DNA of 64,000 bases from Sphingomonas sp. Root710. GTDB taxonomy: Bacteria > Pseudomonadota > Alphaproteobacteria > Sphingomonadales > Sphingomonadaceae. The notes beneath the pieces are model-generated. The model was not told the DNA's origin, did not search any database, and worked only from the letters and a program-made list of their open reading frames with translations. Shown in pieces: positions 48,120-57,073 of the stretch (position 1 is its first letter; every line of letters begins with the position of its first letter). The stretch covers positions 85,533 to 149,532 of the forward strand of contig NZ_LMIB01000018.1 in NCBI RefSeq assembly GCF_001429065.1. Direction: 5' to 3'. The position numbers and the translations under genes were made by a program.

Positions 48120-50885
48120 TTACGCCGCTACCGGCGGAGCGAACTTGGTCAGGTCGATCCCATCGACGGCCGCCTTATACTCGTCGGCGCTCGGGGTGCG
48201 GCCGAGGATGGTCGACAGCACCACGACCGGGGTCGACGCCAGCAGCGATTCGCCCTTCTTGTTGGCGCTGTCCTCGACGACGCGGCCTTGGAAGAGGCGG
48301 GTCGAGGTAGCGAGGACGGTGTCGCCCTTCGCGGCCTTCTCCTGATTGCCCATGCACAGGTTGCAGCCCGGACGCTCAAGATAGAGGATATTCTCATATT
48401 CGGTGCGGTTCGCCGTCTTCGGGTTCGCGTCGTCGAACTCGAAGCCCGAATATTTCTGGAGGATCTCCCAGTCGCCCTCGGCCTTGAGCTCGTCGACGAT
48501 GTTGTAGGTCGGCGGCGCGACGACGAGCGGCGCCTTGAACTCGACCTTGCCGTCGGTCGCCTCGATGTTCTTGAGCATCTGCGCGAGGATCTTCATGTCG
48601 CCCTTGTGCACCATGCACGAACCAATGAAGCCCAGATCGACCTTCTTGGTGCCGCCATAATAGGACACCGGGCGGATCGTATCGTGGGTGTAGCGCTTCG
48701 ACACATCGACGTTGTTGACGTCCGGATCGGCGATCATCGGCTCGTCGATCACGTCGAGATCGACAACGATCTCGGCGAAATATTGCGCATTGTCGTCGGG
48801 CGACAGTGCGGGCTTCTCACCCATGCGGATTTCGGCGATGCGGGTGTCGGCCTTGGCGATCAGATTCGCCAGCGTGCCGGCGGCATTATCCATGCCCTTG
48901 TCGATCATGATCTGGATGCGCGCCTTGGCGATTTCCAGAGATCCGATCAATGTCTCGTCATTCGAGATGCAGATCGAGGCCTTGGCCTTCATCTCGGCGG
49001 TCCAGTCGGTGAAGGTGAAGGCCTGATCGGCCAGCAGCGTACCGATATGGACTTCGATGACCCGGCCCTGGAAGACGTTTTCGCCGCCGGTCTGGGCCAG
49101 CATCTGCGCCTGGGTGGCATGGACGACGTCGCGGAAATCCATCCACGGCTTCATCTTGCCCTTGAAGGTGACCTTGACCGACTGCGGGATCGGCATGGTC
49201 GCCTCGCCGGTCGCCAGCGCCAGCGCCACGGTGCCCGAGTCCGCACCGAAGGCGACGCCCTTCGACATGCGCGTGTGGCTGTCGCCGCCGATGATGATCG
49301 CCCAGTCGTCGACCGTGATGTCGTTGAGCACCTTGTGGATCACGTCGGTCATCGCATGATAGACGCCCTTCGGGTCACGCGCGGTGATCAGGCCGAAATT
49401 GTTCATGAAGGACATCAGCTTCGGGATATTCACCTGGGCTTTCTTGTCCCACACCGACGCGGTGTGGCAGCCCGACTGATAGGCGCCGTCGACGAGCGGC
49501 GAGATGACGGTCGCCGCCATTGCTTCCAGTTCCTGCGCGGTCATCAGGCCAGTGGTATCCTGCGAACCGACGATGTTCACCTTGACCCGCACGTCCGATC
49601 CCGCGTGCAGCACCTTGCCCGGGGTGACGCCGACGGCGTTGCGGTTGAAGATCTTCTCGACCGCGGTCAGGCCCACGCCATCAACGGTGATTTCCTTGTT
49701 CGGTGCGAAGACGGGGGTCGGTTCGACGCCCAGGGTGCGCGCGGCGAAGGTCTGGAGCTTCTTGCCGAAGACGATGGCATAGGAGCTACCGGCCTTCATG
49801 AACTCCATCTTCTGCGGCGTGAACGCGGCGGCGACGTCGACCAGTTCCTTGCCGTCCTCGTCGCACAGCTTCTTGTTCTTGACGTCGATCTTCAGGACGG
49901 TGCCGGTCTCGACCGAGAATTTCTCCTCGAGAACCGGGTTGCCGTCATTGTTGATGATCGGCTTGCCATCGGGACCGGTCTTCTTGACCCAGTTCTTGAG
50001 ATTGACGCCGATGCCCCCGGTCACGTCGACCGTGGTTGCGAAGATCGGCGAGATGCCGTTGGTGCCCGCGACGACCGGCGCATAGTTGACGAAGGGGACA
50101 TAGGGGCTCTGCTGCTTGCCGGTCCACAGCGCGACGTTGTTCACGCCCGACATGCGCGACGAACCCACGCCCATCGTGCCCTTCTCGGCGATCAGCATCA
50201 CGCGCTTGTCGGGGTGCTGCGCCTTGAGCGCGACGATCGCCGCTTGAGCCTCGGGCGAGATCATGCACTGGCCATGGAGTTCGCGGTCCGAGCGCGAATG
50301 CGCCTGGTTGCCGGGGGAGAGCAGGTCGGTCGAGATGTCGCCCTCGCCCGCGATGAAGGTGACGACCTTGATCTCGTCCTCGACATCGGGAAGCTTGGTG
50401 AAGAACTCCGCCTTGGCATAGCTTTCCAGCACGGCCGTGGCGATCGCGTTGCCCGCGGCATGGGCCTCGCTCAGCCGGTGCATGTCGGCGTCGTAGAGGA
50501 AGACCTGGGTCTTCAGCACCTCGCCCGCCGCCTCGGCGATCGCGGGCGCGTCGCCCAGCGCGATGTCGAGCAGCACCTCGATCGAGGGGCCGCCCTTCAT
50601 GTGCGACAGCAGCTCGAGCGCGAAGGCGGGCGTGATCTCGGGGACGGTCACGTCGCCCAGGATGATCTGCTTGAGGAAGCCAGCCTTGACGGCGGCGGCG
50701 CTCGTCGTGCCCGGCAGGGTGTTGTAGATGAAGAACTTCAGCGCGTCGGCGCGATGCTCGTTGCCGGCTTCCTTGATGATCGCGATGATCTCGAAGACCA
50801 GGCCGCCATCGTCGATCGGCTTGGGCGAGAGCCCCTGAATTCTCCGGCTTTCGATTTCGGCGAGATAATCCAGGTAGACGCTCAT
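48120..50885 (-). CDS. acnB: Aconitate hydratase B (bifunctional, 2-methylisocitrate dehydratase)
   Basis: The second aconitase of the TCA cycle; AcnB can also dehydrate 2-methylcitrate products of the methylcitrate cycle. The 921-residue protein has the N-terminal HEAT-like and swivel domains (KGTMGVGSSRMSGVNN) and the C-terminal catalytic core with cluster Cys in GFIGSCMVHKGDM and ERPGCNLCMGNQEK. Start ATG at 50885. It is convergent with the FkbH-like gene. No prpC or prpB is nearby, so the methylcitrate cycle is not suggested by this window. Confidence 0.96.
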   Translation of the reverse strand: MSVYLDYLAEIESRRIQGLSPKPIDDGGLVFEIIAIIKEAGNEHRADALKFFIYNTLPGTTSAAAVKAGFLKQIILGDVTVPEITPAFALELLSHMKGGPSIEVLLDIALGDAPAIAEAAGEVLKTQVFLYDADMHRLSEAHAAGNAIATAVLESYAKAEFFTKLPDVEDEIKVVTFIAGEGDISTDLLSPGNQAHSRSDRELHGQCMISPEAQAAIVALKAQHPDKRVMLIAEKGTMGVGSSRMSGVNNVALWTGKQQSPYVPFVNYAPVVAGTNGISPIFATTVDVTGGIGVNLKNWVKKTGPDGKPIINNDGNPVLEEKFSVETGTVLKIDVKNKKLCDEDGKELVDVAAAFTPQKMEFMKAGSSYAIVFGKKLQTFAARTLGVEPTPVFAPNKEITVDGVGLTAVEKIFNRNAVGVTPGKVLHAGSDVRVKVNIVGSQDTTGLMTAQELEAMAATVISPLVDGAYQSGCHTASVWDKKAQVNIPKLMSFMNNFGLITARDPKGVYHAMTDVIHKVLNDITVDDWAIIIGGDSHTRMSKGVAFGADSGTVALALATGEATMPIPQSVKVTFKGKMKPWMDFRDVVHATQAQMLAQTGGENVFQGRVIEVHIGTLLADQAFTFTDWTAEMKAKASICISNDETLIGSLEIAKARIQIMIDKGMDNAAGTLANLIAKADTRIAEIRMGEKPALSPDDNAQYFAEIVVDLDVIDEPMIADPDVNNVDVSKRYTHDTIRPVSYYGGTKKVDLGFIGSCMVHKGDMKILAQMLKNIEATDGKVEFKAPLVVAPPTYNIVDELKAEGDWEILQKYSGFEFDDANPKTANRTEYENILYLERPGCNLCMGNQEKAAKGDTVLATSTRLFQGRVVEDSANKKGESLLASTPVVVLSTILGRTPSADEYKAAVDGIDLTKFAPPVAA

Positions 50886-51189
50886 AATATTCCCATCCCC
50901 ATGAAGTGCCCGGAGCCCGGTGCGGCCTCGCCAGAAATGGCGTCATATCGGCCTTGGGCTGACGCGGGTCCCGGTACGCCAACATGGTTGGACTGGCAAG
51001 GTGCTGCATTGCGACAAATCTTGCTTTCCGGCCACTTCCGGATTAAGGCCCGCCTCGTCTTACAGACAGCACAGCATTGGACGCGTCCACGGATGCACGC
51101 TGGCCGGCGAGGTTTCGCCCGCCGGCGTCGTTTGCGTTTTGCACCTGTAAGTCAGCAATTTCGGCGCTTCGGCGCATAGGAGTGAACGC
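50886..51189. other. 304-nt gap between divergent acnB and ffh
   Basis: The gap must hold promoters for both genes, but I see no convincing boxes. One hairpin, GCCGGCG (51103-51109) with CGCCGGC (51120-51126), lies about 65 nt before the ffh start. No ncRNA, including the SRP RNA one might expect near ffh, is recognised, and no coding sequence is supported here. Confidence 0.6.
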
Positions 51190-52668
51190 ATGTTCGAGAG
51201 TCTGAGCGAAAGGCTGGGTGGGGTCTTCGACCGCCTGCGCGGCCGTGGCGCGCTTACCGAATCGGACGTGCGCGAGGCGATGCGCGAAGTCCGCATCGCG
51301 CTGCTCGAAGCCGATGTCGCCCTGCCCGTCGTCCGCGAGTTCGTCGAGAAGGCGACCGAACAGGCGGTGGGCCAGAACGTCCTGCGCTCGGTCACCCCGG
51401 GGCAGCAGGTCGTCAAGATCGTTCATGACGCGCTGGTCGAGATGCTCGGGTCCGAAGCGGCGGACCTGAACGTCGATGTCACCCCGCCCGCGATCGTCAT
51501 GATGGTCGGTCTGCAAGGCTCGGGCAAGACGACGACCACGGCCAAGATCGCCAAGCGGCTGACCGAGAAGGGCCGCAAGAAGGTCATGATGGCGTCGCTC
51601 GACGTCAACCGCCCGGCCGCCCAGGAGCAGCTCGCCGTCCTCGGCACCCAGGCGTCGGTGGCCACACTGCCGATCGTCGCGGGCCAGCAGCCGGTCGACA
51701 TCGCCCGGCGCGCGCTCCAGGCCGCGAAGCTCCAGGGCTTCGATGTGCTGCTGCTCGACACTGCCGGCCGCCTCCACGTCGATCAGGCGCTGATGGAGGA
51801 GATGAAGGCGGTCGCGTCGGTCGCCGATCCGGAAGAAATCCTGCTCGTCGTCGACGCGCTGACCGGCCAGGACGCGGTCAATGTCGCCAAAAGCTTCTCC
51901 GAACAGGTGTCGCTGACCGGCGTGGTGCTGACCCGGATGGACGGCGACGCGCGCGGTGGCGCCGCACTGTCGATGCGCGCCGTCACCGGCAAGCCGATCA
52001 AGTTCGTCGGCACCGGCGAGAAGCTGGACGGCATCGAGCTGTTCCAGCCGCAGCGCGTCGCGGGCCGCATCCTCGGCATGGGCGACGTCGTCAGCCTCGT
52101 CGAGAAGGCCGCCGAGACGATCAAGGTCGAGGAGGCCGAGGCGCTTGCCGCGCGGATGGCCAAGGGCCTGTTCGACATGAACGACCTGCGCAACCAGCTC
52201 CGCCAGATGTCGCGGATGGGCGGCCTGTCGGGCCTCGCCGCGATGCTGCCCGGGATCAAGCAGGTGAAGCAGGCGATGGCCTCCGGCGCCGCCGACGACA
52301 AGGTGCTGGTGCGGATGGACGCGATCATCGGATCGATGACGCCCAAGGAGCGCGCCAAGCCCGAACTGCTCAACGCCAAGCGCAAGATCCGCGTCGCCAA
52401 GGGCTCCGGCACCACGGTGCAGGACGTCAACAAGCTCCTGAAGATGCATCAGGAGATGTCGACCGTGATGAAGAAGATGAAGAAGATGGGCGGCCTCAAG
52501 GGCCTCGGTGCGCTGCTCGGCGGCGGCGGGGGGGGCCTTGGCGGTCTGCTCGGCGGCGGTGGCGCGGGCGGCCTGCCCCCGATGCCGGGCGGCGGCGGGC
52601 TTCCGGGCCTTCCCGGCACGCCCCCGGGCCTGCCCCCCGGCTTTCAGAATTTCATGAAGAAGAAATAA
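51190..52668 (+). CDS. ffh: Signal recognition particle protein
   Basis: GTPase that binds signal sequences and SRP RNA and targets membrane proteins to FtsY and SecYEG. AGGAG lies 8 nt before the ATG. The 492-residue protein has the N domain, the G domain with P-loop GLQGSGKT (107-114) and DTAGR (189-193), LTRMDGDARGG, and the Met-rich M domain (about 325-440). It ends in an unusually long Gly/Pro-rich tail (GGGGGGLGG, then PGLPPGFQNFMKKK). It opens the ffh-rpsP-rimM-trmD-rplS run. Confidence 0.97.
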   Translation: MFESLSERLGGVFDRLRGRGALTESDVREAMREVRIALLEADVALPVVREFVEKATEQAVGQNVLRSVTPGQQVVKIVHDALVEMLGSEAADLNVDVTPPAIVMMVGLQGSGKTTTTAKIAKRLTEKGRKKVMMASLDVNRPAAQEQLAVLGTQASVATLPIVAGQQPVDIARRALQAAKLQGFDVLLLDTAGRLHVDQALMEEMKAVASVADPEEILLVVDALTGQDAVNVAKSFSEQVSLTGVVLTRMDGDARGGAALSMRAVTGKPIKFVGTGEKLDGIELFQPQRVAGRILGMGDVVSLVEKAAETIKVEEAEALAARMAKGLFDMNDLRNQLRQMSRMGGLSGLAAMLPGIKQVKQAMASGAADDKVLVRMDAIIGSMTPKERAKPELLNAKRKIRVAKGSGTTVQDVNKLLKMHQEMSTVMKKMKKMGGLKGLGALLGGGGGGLGGLLGGGGAGGLPPMPGGGGLPGLPGTPPGLPPGFQNFMKKK

Positions 52669-52713
52669 GCACTTAGCTCGATTTAGATCAGATTATCAGA
52701 AAGGAAGTTCCCA

Positions 52714-53223
52714 ATGTCCGTTTCCATCCGTCTCGCCCGTGGCGGCGCCAAGAAGCGTCCTTATTACCGCATCGTCGTCGCCAACTCGCGCAGCCCGCGC
52801 GACGGCGCCTTCATCGAGAAGATTGGTTCGTACAACCCGCTCCTCGCCAAGGATGACGCAAACCGCGTTCAGATCGACGCCGATCGCGCCAAGCATTGGC
52901 TGTCCGTCGGCGCGCAGCCGACCGATCGCGTCGCCCGTTTCCTCGATGCTGCCGGCATCAAGGAGCGCGCCGTCCGCAACAACCCCAACAAGGGCAAGCC
53001 GGGCGAGAAGGCCGTCGAGCGCGCCGAGGAGCGTCAGGCCAAGATCGACGCCGCCAATGAGGCTGCCGCCGAAGCCGCTGCCGCCCCGGCCGTCGAGGAG
53101 GCCGCTGAGGAAGTGACCGAGGACGTCGCCGCCGAAGCGCCCGCCGCTGAGGAAGCCGCCGCCGAAGCCCCGGCCGAGGAAGCTCCGGCCGAAGCGGCCG
53201 CCGAGGAAGAAGCCCAGGGCTGA
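52714..53223 (+). CDS. rpsP: 30S ribosomal protein S16 with long Ala/Glu-rich tail
   Basis: The S16 domain occupies about residues 1-80 ([37 protein letters not shown]). The full 169 residues are about twice the usual length because of a C-terminal extension, from about 95, made of Ala, Glu and Pro (repeated EEA and APAEE). Such tails are known in this group. AAGGAAG is 8 nt before the ATG. Next in line is rimM, 8 nt away. Confidence 0.96.
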   Translation: MSVSIRLARGGAKKRPYYRIVVANSRSPRDGAFIEKIGSYNPLLAKDDANRVQIDADRAKHWLSVGAQPTDRVARFLDAAGIKERAVRNNPNKGKPGEKAVERAEERQAKIDAANEAAAEAAAAPAVEEAAEEVTEDVAAEAPAAEEAAAEAPAEEAPAEAAAEEEAQG

Positions 53224-53231
53224 GCCCCGGC

Positions 53232-53705
53232 ATGACCGACGATCGCACCGTCACGCTCGCCGCCATCATCGGCGCGCATGGCGTGACGGGCGAAGTGCGA
53301 CTCAAATTGTTCAGCGATGACCTGAGCGTCTACCCGTCGCTTACCGGCGGCGGGCGGACCTTCACCCTGAAGTCGATCCGGCCCGGCCCGAACGGCGCGG
53401 TCGCGCGCTTCGCCGAGATCCGCGACCGCAACGACGCCGAGGCGCTGCGCGGCACCCAGCTGAGCGTGCCACGATCGGCGCTGCCGCCGCTGGGCGAGGG
53501 CGAATATTATCATATCGACCTGATCGGCCTGCCCTGCCTCGCCGATGGCGAGCCGATCGGCACCGCCGTGCTGGTCGAGGATTTCGGCGCGGGCGACGTG
53601 CTCGAGATCGAGAAACCCGACGGCAAGCGCTTCATGGTCCCCGTCGCCAAGGCGGTGACGGTCGAGGCCGATCGCCTGCTGATCGATCCGGAGTTCGTCG
53701 AATGA
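53232..53705 (+). CDS. rimM: 16S rRNA processing protein RimM
   Basis: Binds S19 and helps mature the 30S head. The 157-residue protein has the N-terminal RimM barrel (IIGAHGVTGEVRLKLFSDD) and the PRC-barrel C-terminal part (YYHIDLIGL, DVLEIEKPDGKRFMVP). Its stop overlaps the next start by 4 nt. Position between rpsP and trmD is the conserved bacterial order, though two further genes and a toxin-antitoxin pair lie before trmD. Confidence 0.95.
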   Translation: MTDDRTVTLAAIIGAHGVTGEVRLKLFSDDLSVYPSLTGGGRTFTLKSIRPGPNGAVARFAEIRDRNDAEALRGTQLSVPRSALPPLGEGEYYHIDLIGLPCLADGEPIGTAVLVEDFGAGDVLEIEKPDGKRFMVPVAKAVTVEADRLLIDPEFVE

Positions 53706-53977
53706 ATGCGCCCACCCTCTTCCTGCTGATCGGCAGCGTCTATCTGCTGATCATCGCCTATGGCGTGGTGCGCACCCGCAAGAAGGGCCTGCCGGCGCAT
53801 GTCCGCTTTGTTGCCGCCTCGGCGCAAGTAGTGCTGCCGCCCATCGCACTCGCAATCGCCTTGCTGGCGACCGGCGATGCCAGGATCGCCGGGTGGAGCT
53901 TGATGTTCGGGTTGCTCGTGGTGGCGGGCGGGCTGCTGGCGATCTGCACCGATCTCGTCGCACGGCGGGTGTTGTAA
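53702..53977 (+). CDS. Small membrane protein of unknown function
   Basis: A 91-residue protein with three hydrophobic segments (about 5-21, 39-57 and 63-84) and a basic loop RTRKKGLP between the first two. It starts inside the rimM stop (ATGA), so it is translated with rimM. I do not recognise the family; the close coupling in the ribosomal operon suggests it is a conserved part of this operon in this group. Confidence 0.75.
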   Translation: MNAPTLFLLIGSVYLLIIAYGVVRTRKKGLPAHVRFVAASAQVVLPPIALAIALLATGDARIAGWSLMFGLLVVAGGLLAICTDLVARRVL

Positions 53978-53991
53978 ATCTCACGGACGAA

Positions 53992-54012
53992 GTATATACA
54001 TGATGTATATAC
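53992..54012. promoter_or_regulatory. Perfect palindrome upstream of vapB, likely autorepression operator
   Basis: GTATATAC (53992-53999), spacer ATGAT, GTATATAC (54005-54012): an 8-bp perfect inverted repeat ending 10 nt before the antitoxin start. It is strikingly AT-rich for this genome and overlaps the place where a -10 element would sit. AbrB-type antitoxins usually repress their own promoter at such sites. Confidence 0.7.
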
Positions 54013-54022
54013 GGAGGTCGTG

Positions 54023-54295
54023 ATGAGCGAGGAATATCGCGCCAAAATCTTCAAATCCGGTAATTCGGTTGCGCTGCGTCTGCCGAAGGCGTTGGGCTTG
54101 AAGGAGGGGACAGAGGTGGTCGTTCGCGAAGAGCGGGGCGAATATAGCTTCAGGCCCGCCGACCAATCCCCCAAGCTTATCGACTTGACCGGTATCGCAG
54201 GTTCAATTCCGGGCTTCAGGCCCTTCACACCTGAAGAGCGAGAGTTTGAGGAGCGGGAACTCGACTGGGAGGGGAAGCTGCTCCGGCGTGACTGA
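54023..54295 (+). CDS. vapB: AbrB/MazE-type antitoxin (VapB)
   Basis: A 90-residue protein from the ATG at 54023, 5 nt after GGAGG (54013-54017); the GTG just before is a second option. The AbrB swapped-hairpin domain is at the N-terminus (YRAKIFKSGNSVALRLPKAL, GLKEGTEVVVREERGEY), and the acidic C-terminal part (FTPEEREFEERELDWEGK) should wrap around the toxin. It overlaps vapC by 8 nt. Base composition is visibly less GC-rich than the neighbouring genes, hinting at acquisition by transfer. Confidence 0.88.
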   Translation: MSEEYRAKIFKSGNSVALRLPKALGLKEGTEVVVREERGEYSFRPADQSPKLIDLTGIAGSIPGFRPFTPEEREFEERELDWEGKLLRRD

Positions 54296-54677
54296 CGCTC
54301 TCTTCTTACTCGATTCCAACATCTGCATCTACGTGTTGGCGGACGCGCAAAGCGTGCCCGCAGGGCGGCTATCTCGCTGCGTGCGCGGGAGCGTTGTCAC
54401 TTCGATGATCAGCTACGCCGAAGTCATCCACGGCATTCCCGCGCCCGATGGGCCAAAACGCGCGGCGGCGATCAAGCTATTTGATCTTGTTCCACCCCTG
54501 CCCTTCGATAGAGCGGCAGCGGACGTCTATGCCGGCCTGCCCTTTCGACGTGCGCGCTATGATCGACTGATTGCCGCCCACGCTTTGTCTCTGGGACTGA
54601 CGCTCGTCACGAACAACGAACGAGACTTCCAAGACATTCCGGGATTGCGCATCGAGAACTGGAACAGGTCTGAATGA
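54288..54677 (+). CDS. vapC: PIN-domain ribonuclease toxin (VapC)
   Basis: The start is GTG at 54288, inside the end of the antitoxin gene; 129 residues. All four acidic PIN residues are visible: Asp9 ([11 protein letters not shown]), Glu45 (SYAEVIHG), Asp92 (YDRLIAAHA) and Asp113 (TNNERDF), so the nuclease should be active. VapC toxins cleave tRNA or rRNA and are held by the antitoxin. Its stop overlaps the trmD start (ATGA), so it is coupled to an essential tRNA gene. Acts in the cytoplasm. Confidence 0.9.
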   Translation: MTDALFLLDSNICIYVLADAQSVPAGRLSRCVRGSVVTSMISYAEVIHGIPAPDGPKRAAAIKLFDLVPPLPFDRAAADVYAGLPFRRARYDRLIAAHALSLGLTLVTNNERDFQDIPGLRIENWNRSE

Positions 54678-55411
54678 TGTTCAGAGCCACCATCCTGACT
54701 CTCTATCCGGAGATGTTCCCTGGCCCACTCGGCATATCGCTGGCGGGCCGCGCGATGGCGGAGGGGAAATGGTCCTGCAATCCGATGCAGATTCGCGATT
54801 TCGCGACCGACAAACACCGCTCGGTCGACGACACGCCCGCAGGGGGTGGCGCGGGGATGGTGATGCGTGCGGACGTGCTGGGGCGCGCGGTCGATCATGC
54901 GCTGGAGACCAATCCCGCCGCGCCGGTACTGGCGATGACGCCACGCGGTGCGCCCCTGACGCAGGCGCGCGTGCGCAGCCTTGCGGCGGGGCCGGGGGTC
55001 ACGATTCTCTGCGGCCGGTTCGAGGGAATCGACGAGCGGCTGTTCGAGGGGCGGCCGATCGAACCGGTCTCGATCGGCGACTATATCCTTTCGGGCGGTG
55101 AAATGGGCGCTCTGGTGCTGCTCGATGCTTGCATTCGCTTGCTTCCCGGCGTAATGGGCGCCCCCGATAGCGGGGATGACGAGAGCTTCGAAGCGGGGCT
55201 GCTCGAATATCCGCATTATACCCGACCTGCTGAGTGGGAAGGGCGCACGATCCCCGAGGTGCTGCGATCTGGGGATCATGCGAAGATCGACGCCTGGCGT
55301 AAAGCGATGGCGGAGAAGGATACAAGGCTAAGGAGGCCGGACCTTTGGGAGCGCCATGAGGGCGCTCGGGTCAAGTCTCCCTCTGGCGCGCGGCGACAGA
55401 AGAAGGAATGA
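54674..55411 (+). CDS. trmD: tRNA (guanine-N1)-methyltransferase
   Basis: Methylates G37 of several tRNAs with SAM, preventing frameshifts. The 245-residue protein has the trefoil-knot SPOUT fold motifs: [17 protein letters not shown] (active-site loop), [12 protein letters not shown] and [19 protein letters not shown]. Two consecutive ATGs (54674, 54677) are possible; the first overlaps the vapC stop. The next gene, rplS, follows by 4 nt. Confidence 0.96.
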   Translation: MMFRATILTLYPEMFPGPLGISLAGRAMAEGKWSCNPMQIRDFATDKHRSVDDTPAGGGAGMVMRADVLGRAVDHALETNPAAPVLAMTPRGAPLTQARVRSLAAGPGVTILCGRFEGIDERLFEGRPIEPVSIGDYILSGGEMGALVLLDACIRLLPGVMGAPDSGDDESFEAGLLEYPHYTRPAEWEGRTIPEVLRSGDHAKIDAWRKAMAEKDTRLRRPDLWERHEGARVKSPSGARRQKKE

Positions 55412-55415
55412 TGAG

Positions 55416-55805
55416 ATGAACCTCATCCAGACGCTCGAAGCCGAGCAGATTGCCAAGTTCAACGAATCGAAGAAGATTCCCGAATTCCGCCCCGGTGACA
55501 CCCTGCGCGTCGGCGTGAAGGTCGTCGAAGGCGAGCGTACCCGCGTCCAGGCCTATGAAGGCGTCTGCATCGCGCGCTCGAACAAGGGCATGGGTTCGTC
55601 CTTCACCGTCCGCAAGATCTCGTTCGGCGAAGGCGTCGAGCGCGTCTTCCCGCTCTACTCGCCGAACGTCGACTCGATCGAGGTCGTCCGCAAGGGTGTC
55701 GTGCGTCGCGCGAAGCTCTACTATCTGCGTGGCCGCACCGGTAAATCGGCGCGTATTGCAGAGCGTCGCGACCATAAGCCGGCCGCCGAGGCCCAGGAAG
55801 CCTAA
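55416..55805 (+). CDS. rplS: 50S ribosomal protein L19
   Basis: Sits at the 30S-50S interface. The start [20 protein letters not shown] at 55416 has AGAAGGA about 9 nt before it and gives 129 residues, slightly long because of the C-terminal tail [13 protein letters not shown]. Conserved segments [21 protein letters not shown] (start of the fold) and [15 protein letters not shown] are intact. It ends the operon, followed by a hairpin terminator. Confidence 0.97.
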   Translation: MNLIQTLEAEQIAKFNESKKIPEFRPGDTLRVGVKVVEGERTRVQAYEGVCIARSNKGMGSSFTVRKISFGEGVERVFPLYSPNVDSIEVVRKGVVRRAKLYYLRGRTGKSARIAERRDHKPAAEAQEA

Positions 55806-55835
55806 GGACAGGCTCTCCCTACCAAACCTCGCAGG

Positions 55836-55865
55836 CGGCCGGCTCCCCAGGGAGACCGGCCGTTT
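55836..55865 (+). terminator. Terminator after rplS
   Basis: A stem CGGCCGG-CTCC / GGAG-ACCGGCCG around a short CCAG loop, followed by TTTG. It lies 31 nt after the rplS stop and before the asd gene with its own ribosome binding site. The T-run is short, so strength is uncertain. Confidence 0.65.
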
Positions 55866-55943
55866 GCATATCTGGACCTATTCACATCCTTGTCGGAACC
55901 GGCGCGCTTGCCGGGCCGACGCCCAAGTTTAAGGAAAACAAAG

Positions 55944-56969
55944 ATGGGCTATCGTGTCGTCGTCGCGGGTGCCACCGGCAATGTGGGCCGCGAAATGCTG
56001 AACATCCTGGCCGAGCGCGAATTCCCGCTCGACGATCTGGCGGTCGTCGCCTCCGCGCGCAGCCAGGGCGACATGATCGACTTTGGCGAGACCGGAAAGC
56101 AGTACAAGGTCCAGAATATCGAGCATTTCGACTGGTCGGGCTGGGACATCGCGCTGTTCGCGATCGGCTCCGACGCGACCAAGATCTACGCGCCCAAGGC
56201 GGCGGCGGCGGGCTGCACCGTGATCGACAATTCGTCGCTCTACCGGATGGATCCGGACGTGCCGCTGATCGTGCCAGAGGTGAACCCCGAGGCGATCGAC
56301 GGCTATAAGAAGCGCAACATCATCGCCAACCCGAACTGCTCGACAGCGCAGATGGTCGTCGCGCTGAAGCCGCTGCACGACGCGGCGACGATCAAGCGCG
56401 TCGTCGTCTCGACCTATCAGTCGGTTTCCGGCGCGGGCAAGGCGGGCATGGACGAGCTGTTCGAACAGAGCCGCAACATCTTCGTCGGCGACCCCGCCGA
56501 GCCCAAGAAGTTCACCAAGCAGATCGCCTTCAACGTGATCCCGCACATCGATAAGTTCCTCGACGACGGCTACACCAAGGAAGAGTGGAAGATGGTCGTC
56601 GAGACCAAGAAGATCATGGACCCGAAGGTGAAGGTCACCGCGACCTGCGTCCGTGTGCCCGTCTTCGTCGGCCATTCCGAAGCGATCAACATCGAGCTCG
56701 AGAACGAGCTGTCGGCCGAGGACGCGCAGAAGATCCTGCGCGAGGCCCCGGGCGTCATGCTCGTCGACAAGCGCGAGGACGGCGGATACGTCACCCCGGT
56801 CGAGTGTGTCGGCGAGTTCGCCACCTATGTCAGCCGCGTCCGCGAGGACCCGACCGTCGAGAACGGTCTGGTGCTGTGGTGCGTCTCGGACAATCTCCGC
56901 AAGGGCGCGGCGCTCAACGCGGTCCAGATCGCCGAACTGCTCGGCCGCCGGCACCTGAAGAAGGCGTAA
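55944..56969 (+). CDS. asd: Aspartate-semialdehyde dehydrogenase
   Basis: Reduces aspartyl phosphate to the semialdehyde with NADPH; feeds lysine, diaminopimelate, threonine and methionine. The ATG at 55944 (MGYRVVVAGATGNVGREML) has AAGGA 8 nt upstream. The 341 residues have the NADP-binding GATGNVG (10-16), the active-site Cys132 in NPNCSTAQ, and the substrate-site TYQSVSGAGKAGMDEL. Length fits the family. Confidence 0.97.
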   Translation: MGYRVVVAGATGNVGREMLNILAEREFPLDDLAVVASARSQGDMIDFGETGKQYKVQNIEHFDWSGWDIALFAIGSDATKIYAPKAAAAGCTVIDNSSLYRMDPDVPLIVPEVNPEAIDGYKKRNIIANPNCSTAQMVVALKPLHDAATIKRVVVSTYQSVSGAGKAGMDELFEQSRNIFVGDPAEPKKFTKQIAFNVIPHIDKFLDDGYTKEEWKMVVETKKIMDPKVKVTATCVRVPVFVGHSEAINIELENELSAEDAQKILREAPGVMLVDKREDGGYVTPVECVGEFATYVSRVREDPTVENGLVLWCVSDNLRKGAALNAVQIAELLGRRHLKKA

Positions 56970-57073
56970 GCGGACACTCTCCCCGTCCTTCCGGTAGACG
57001 CTGGAATCTCGCCGCCGTCCTCTTACAAGGGGCGACGAGGTTCCCGCCGCCGCGGGAGGGACGGGGAAGAGAT

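Noticed and set aside
48288-51179. Open frame of about 960 residues on the plus strand opposite acnB
   Set aside because: It is the complement of a clearly conserved acnB gene. Its translation is low-complexity, rich in His, Arg, Asp and Gly, as expected for the antisense frame of a GC-rich gene.
50886-51189. SRP RNA gene near ffh
   Set aside because: The conserved SRP RNA loop sequence is not present in the gap; the one hairpin seen is too small.
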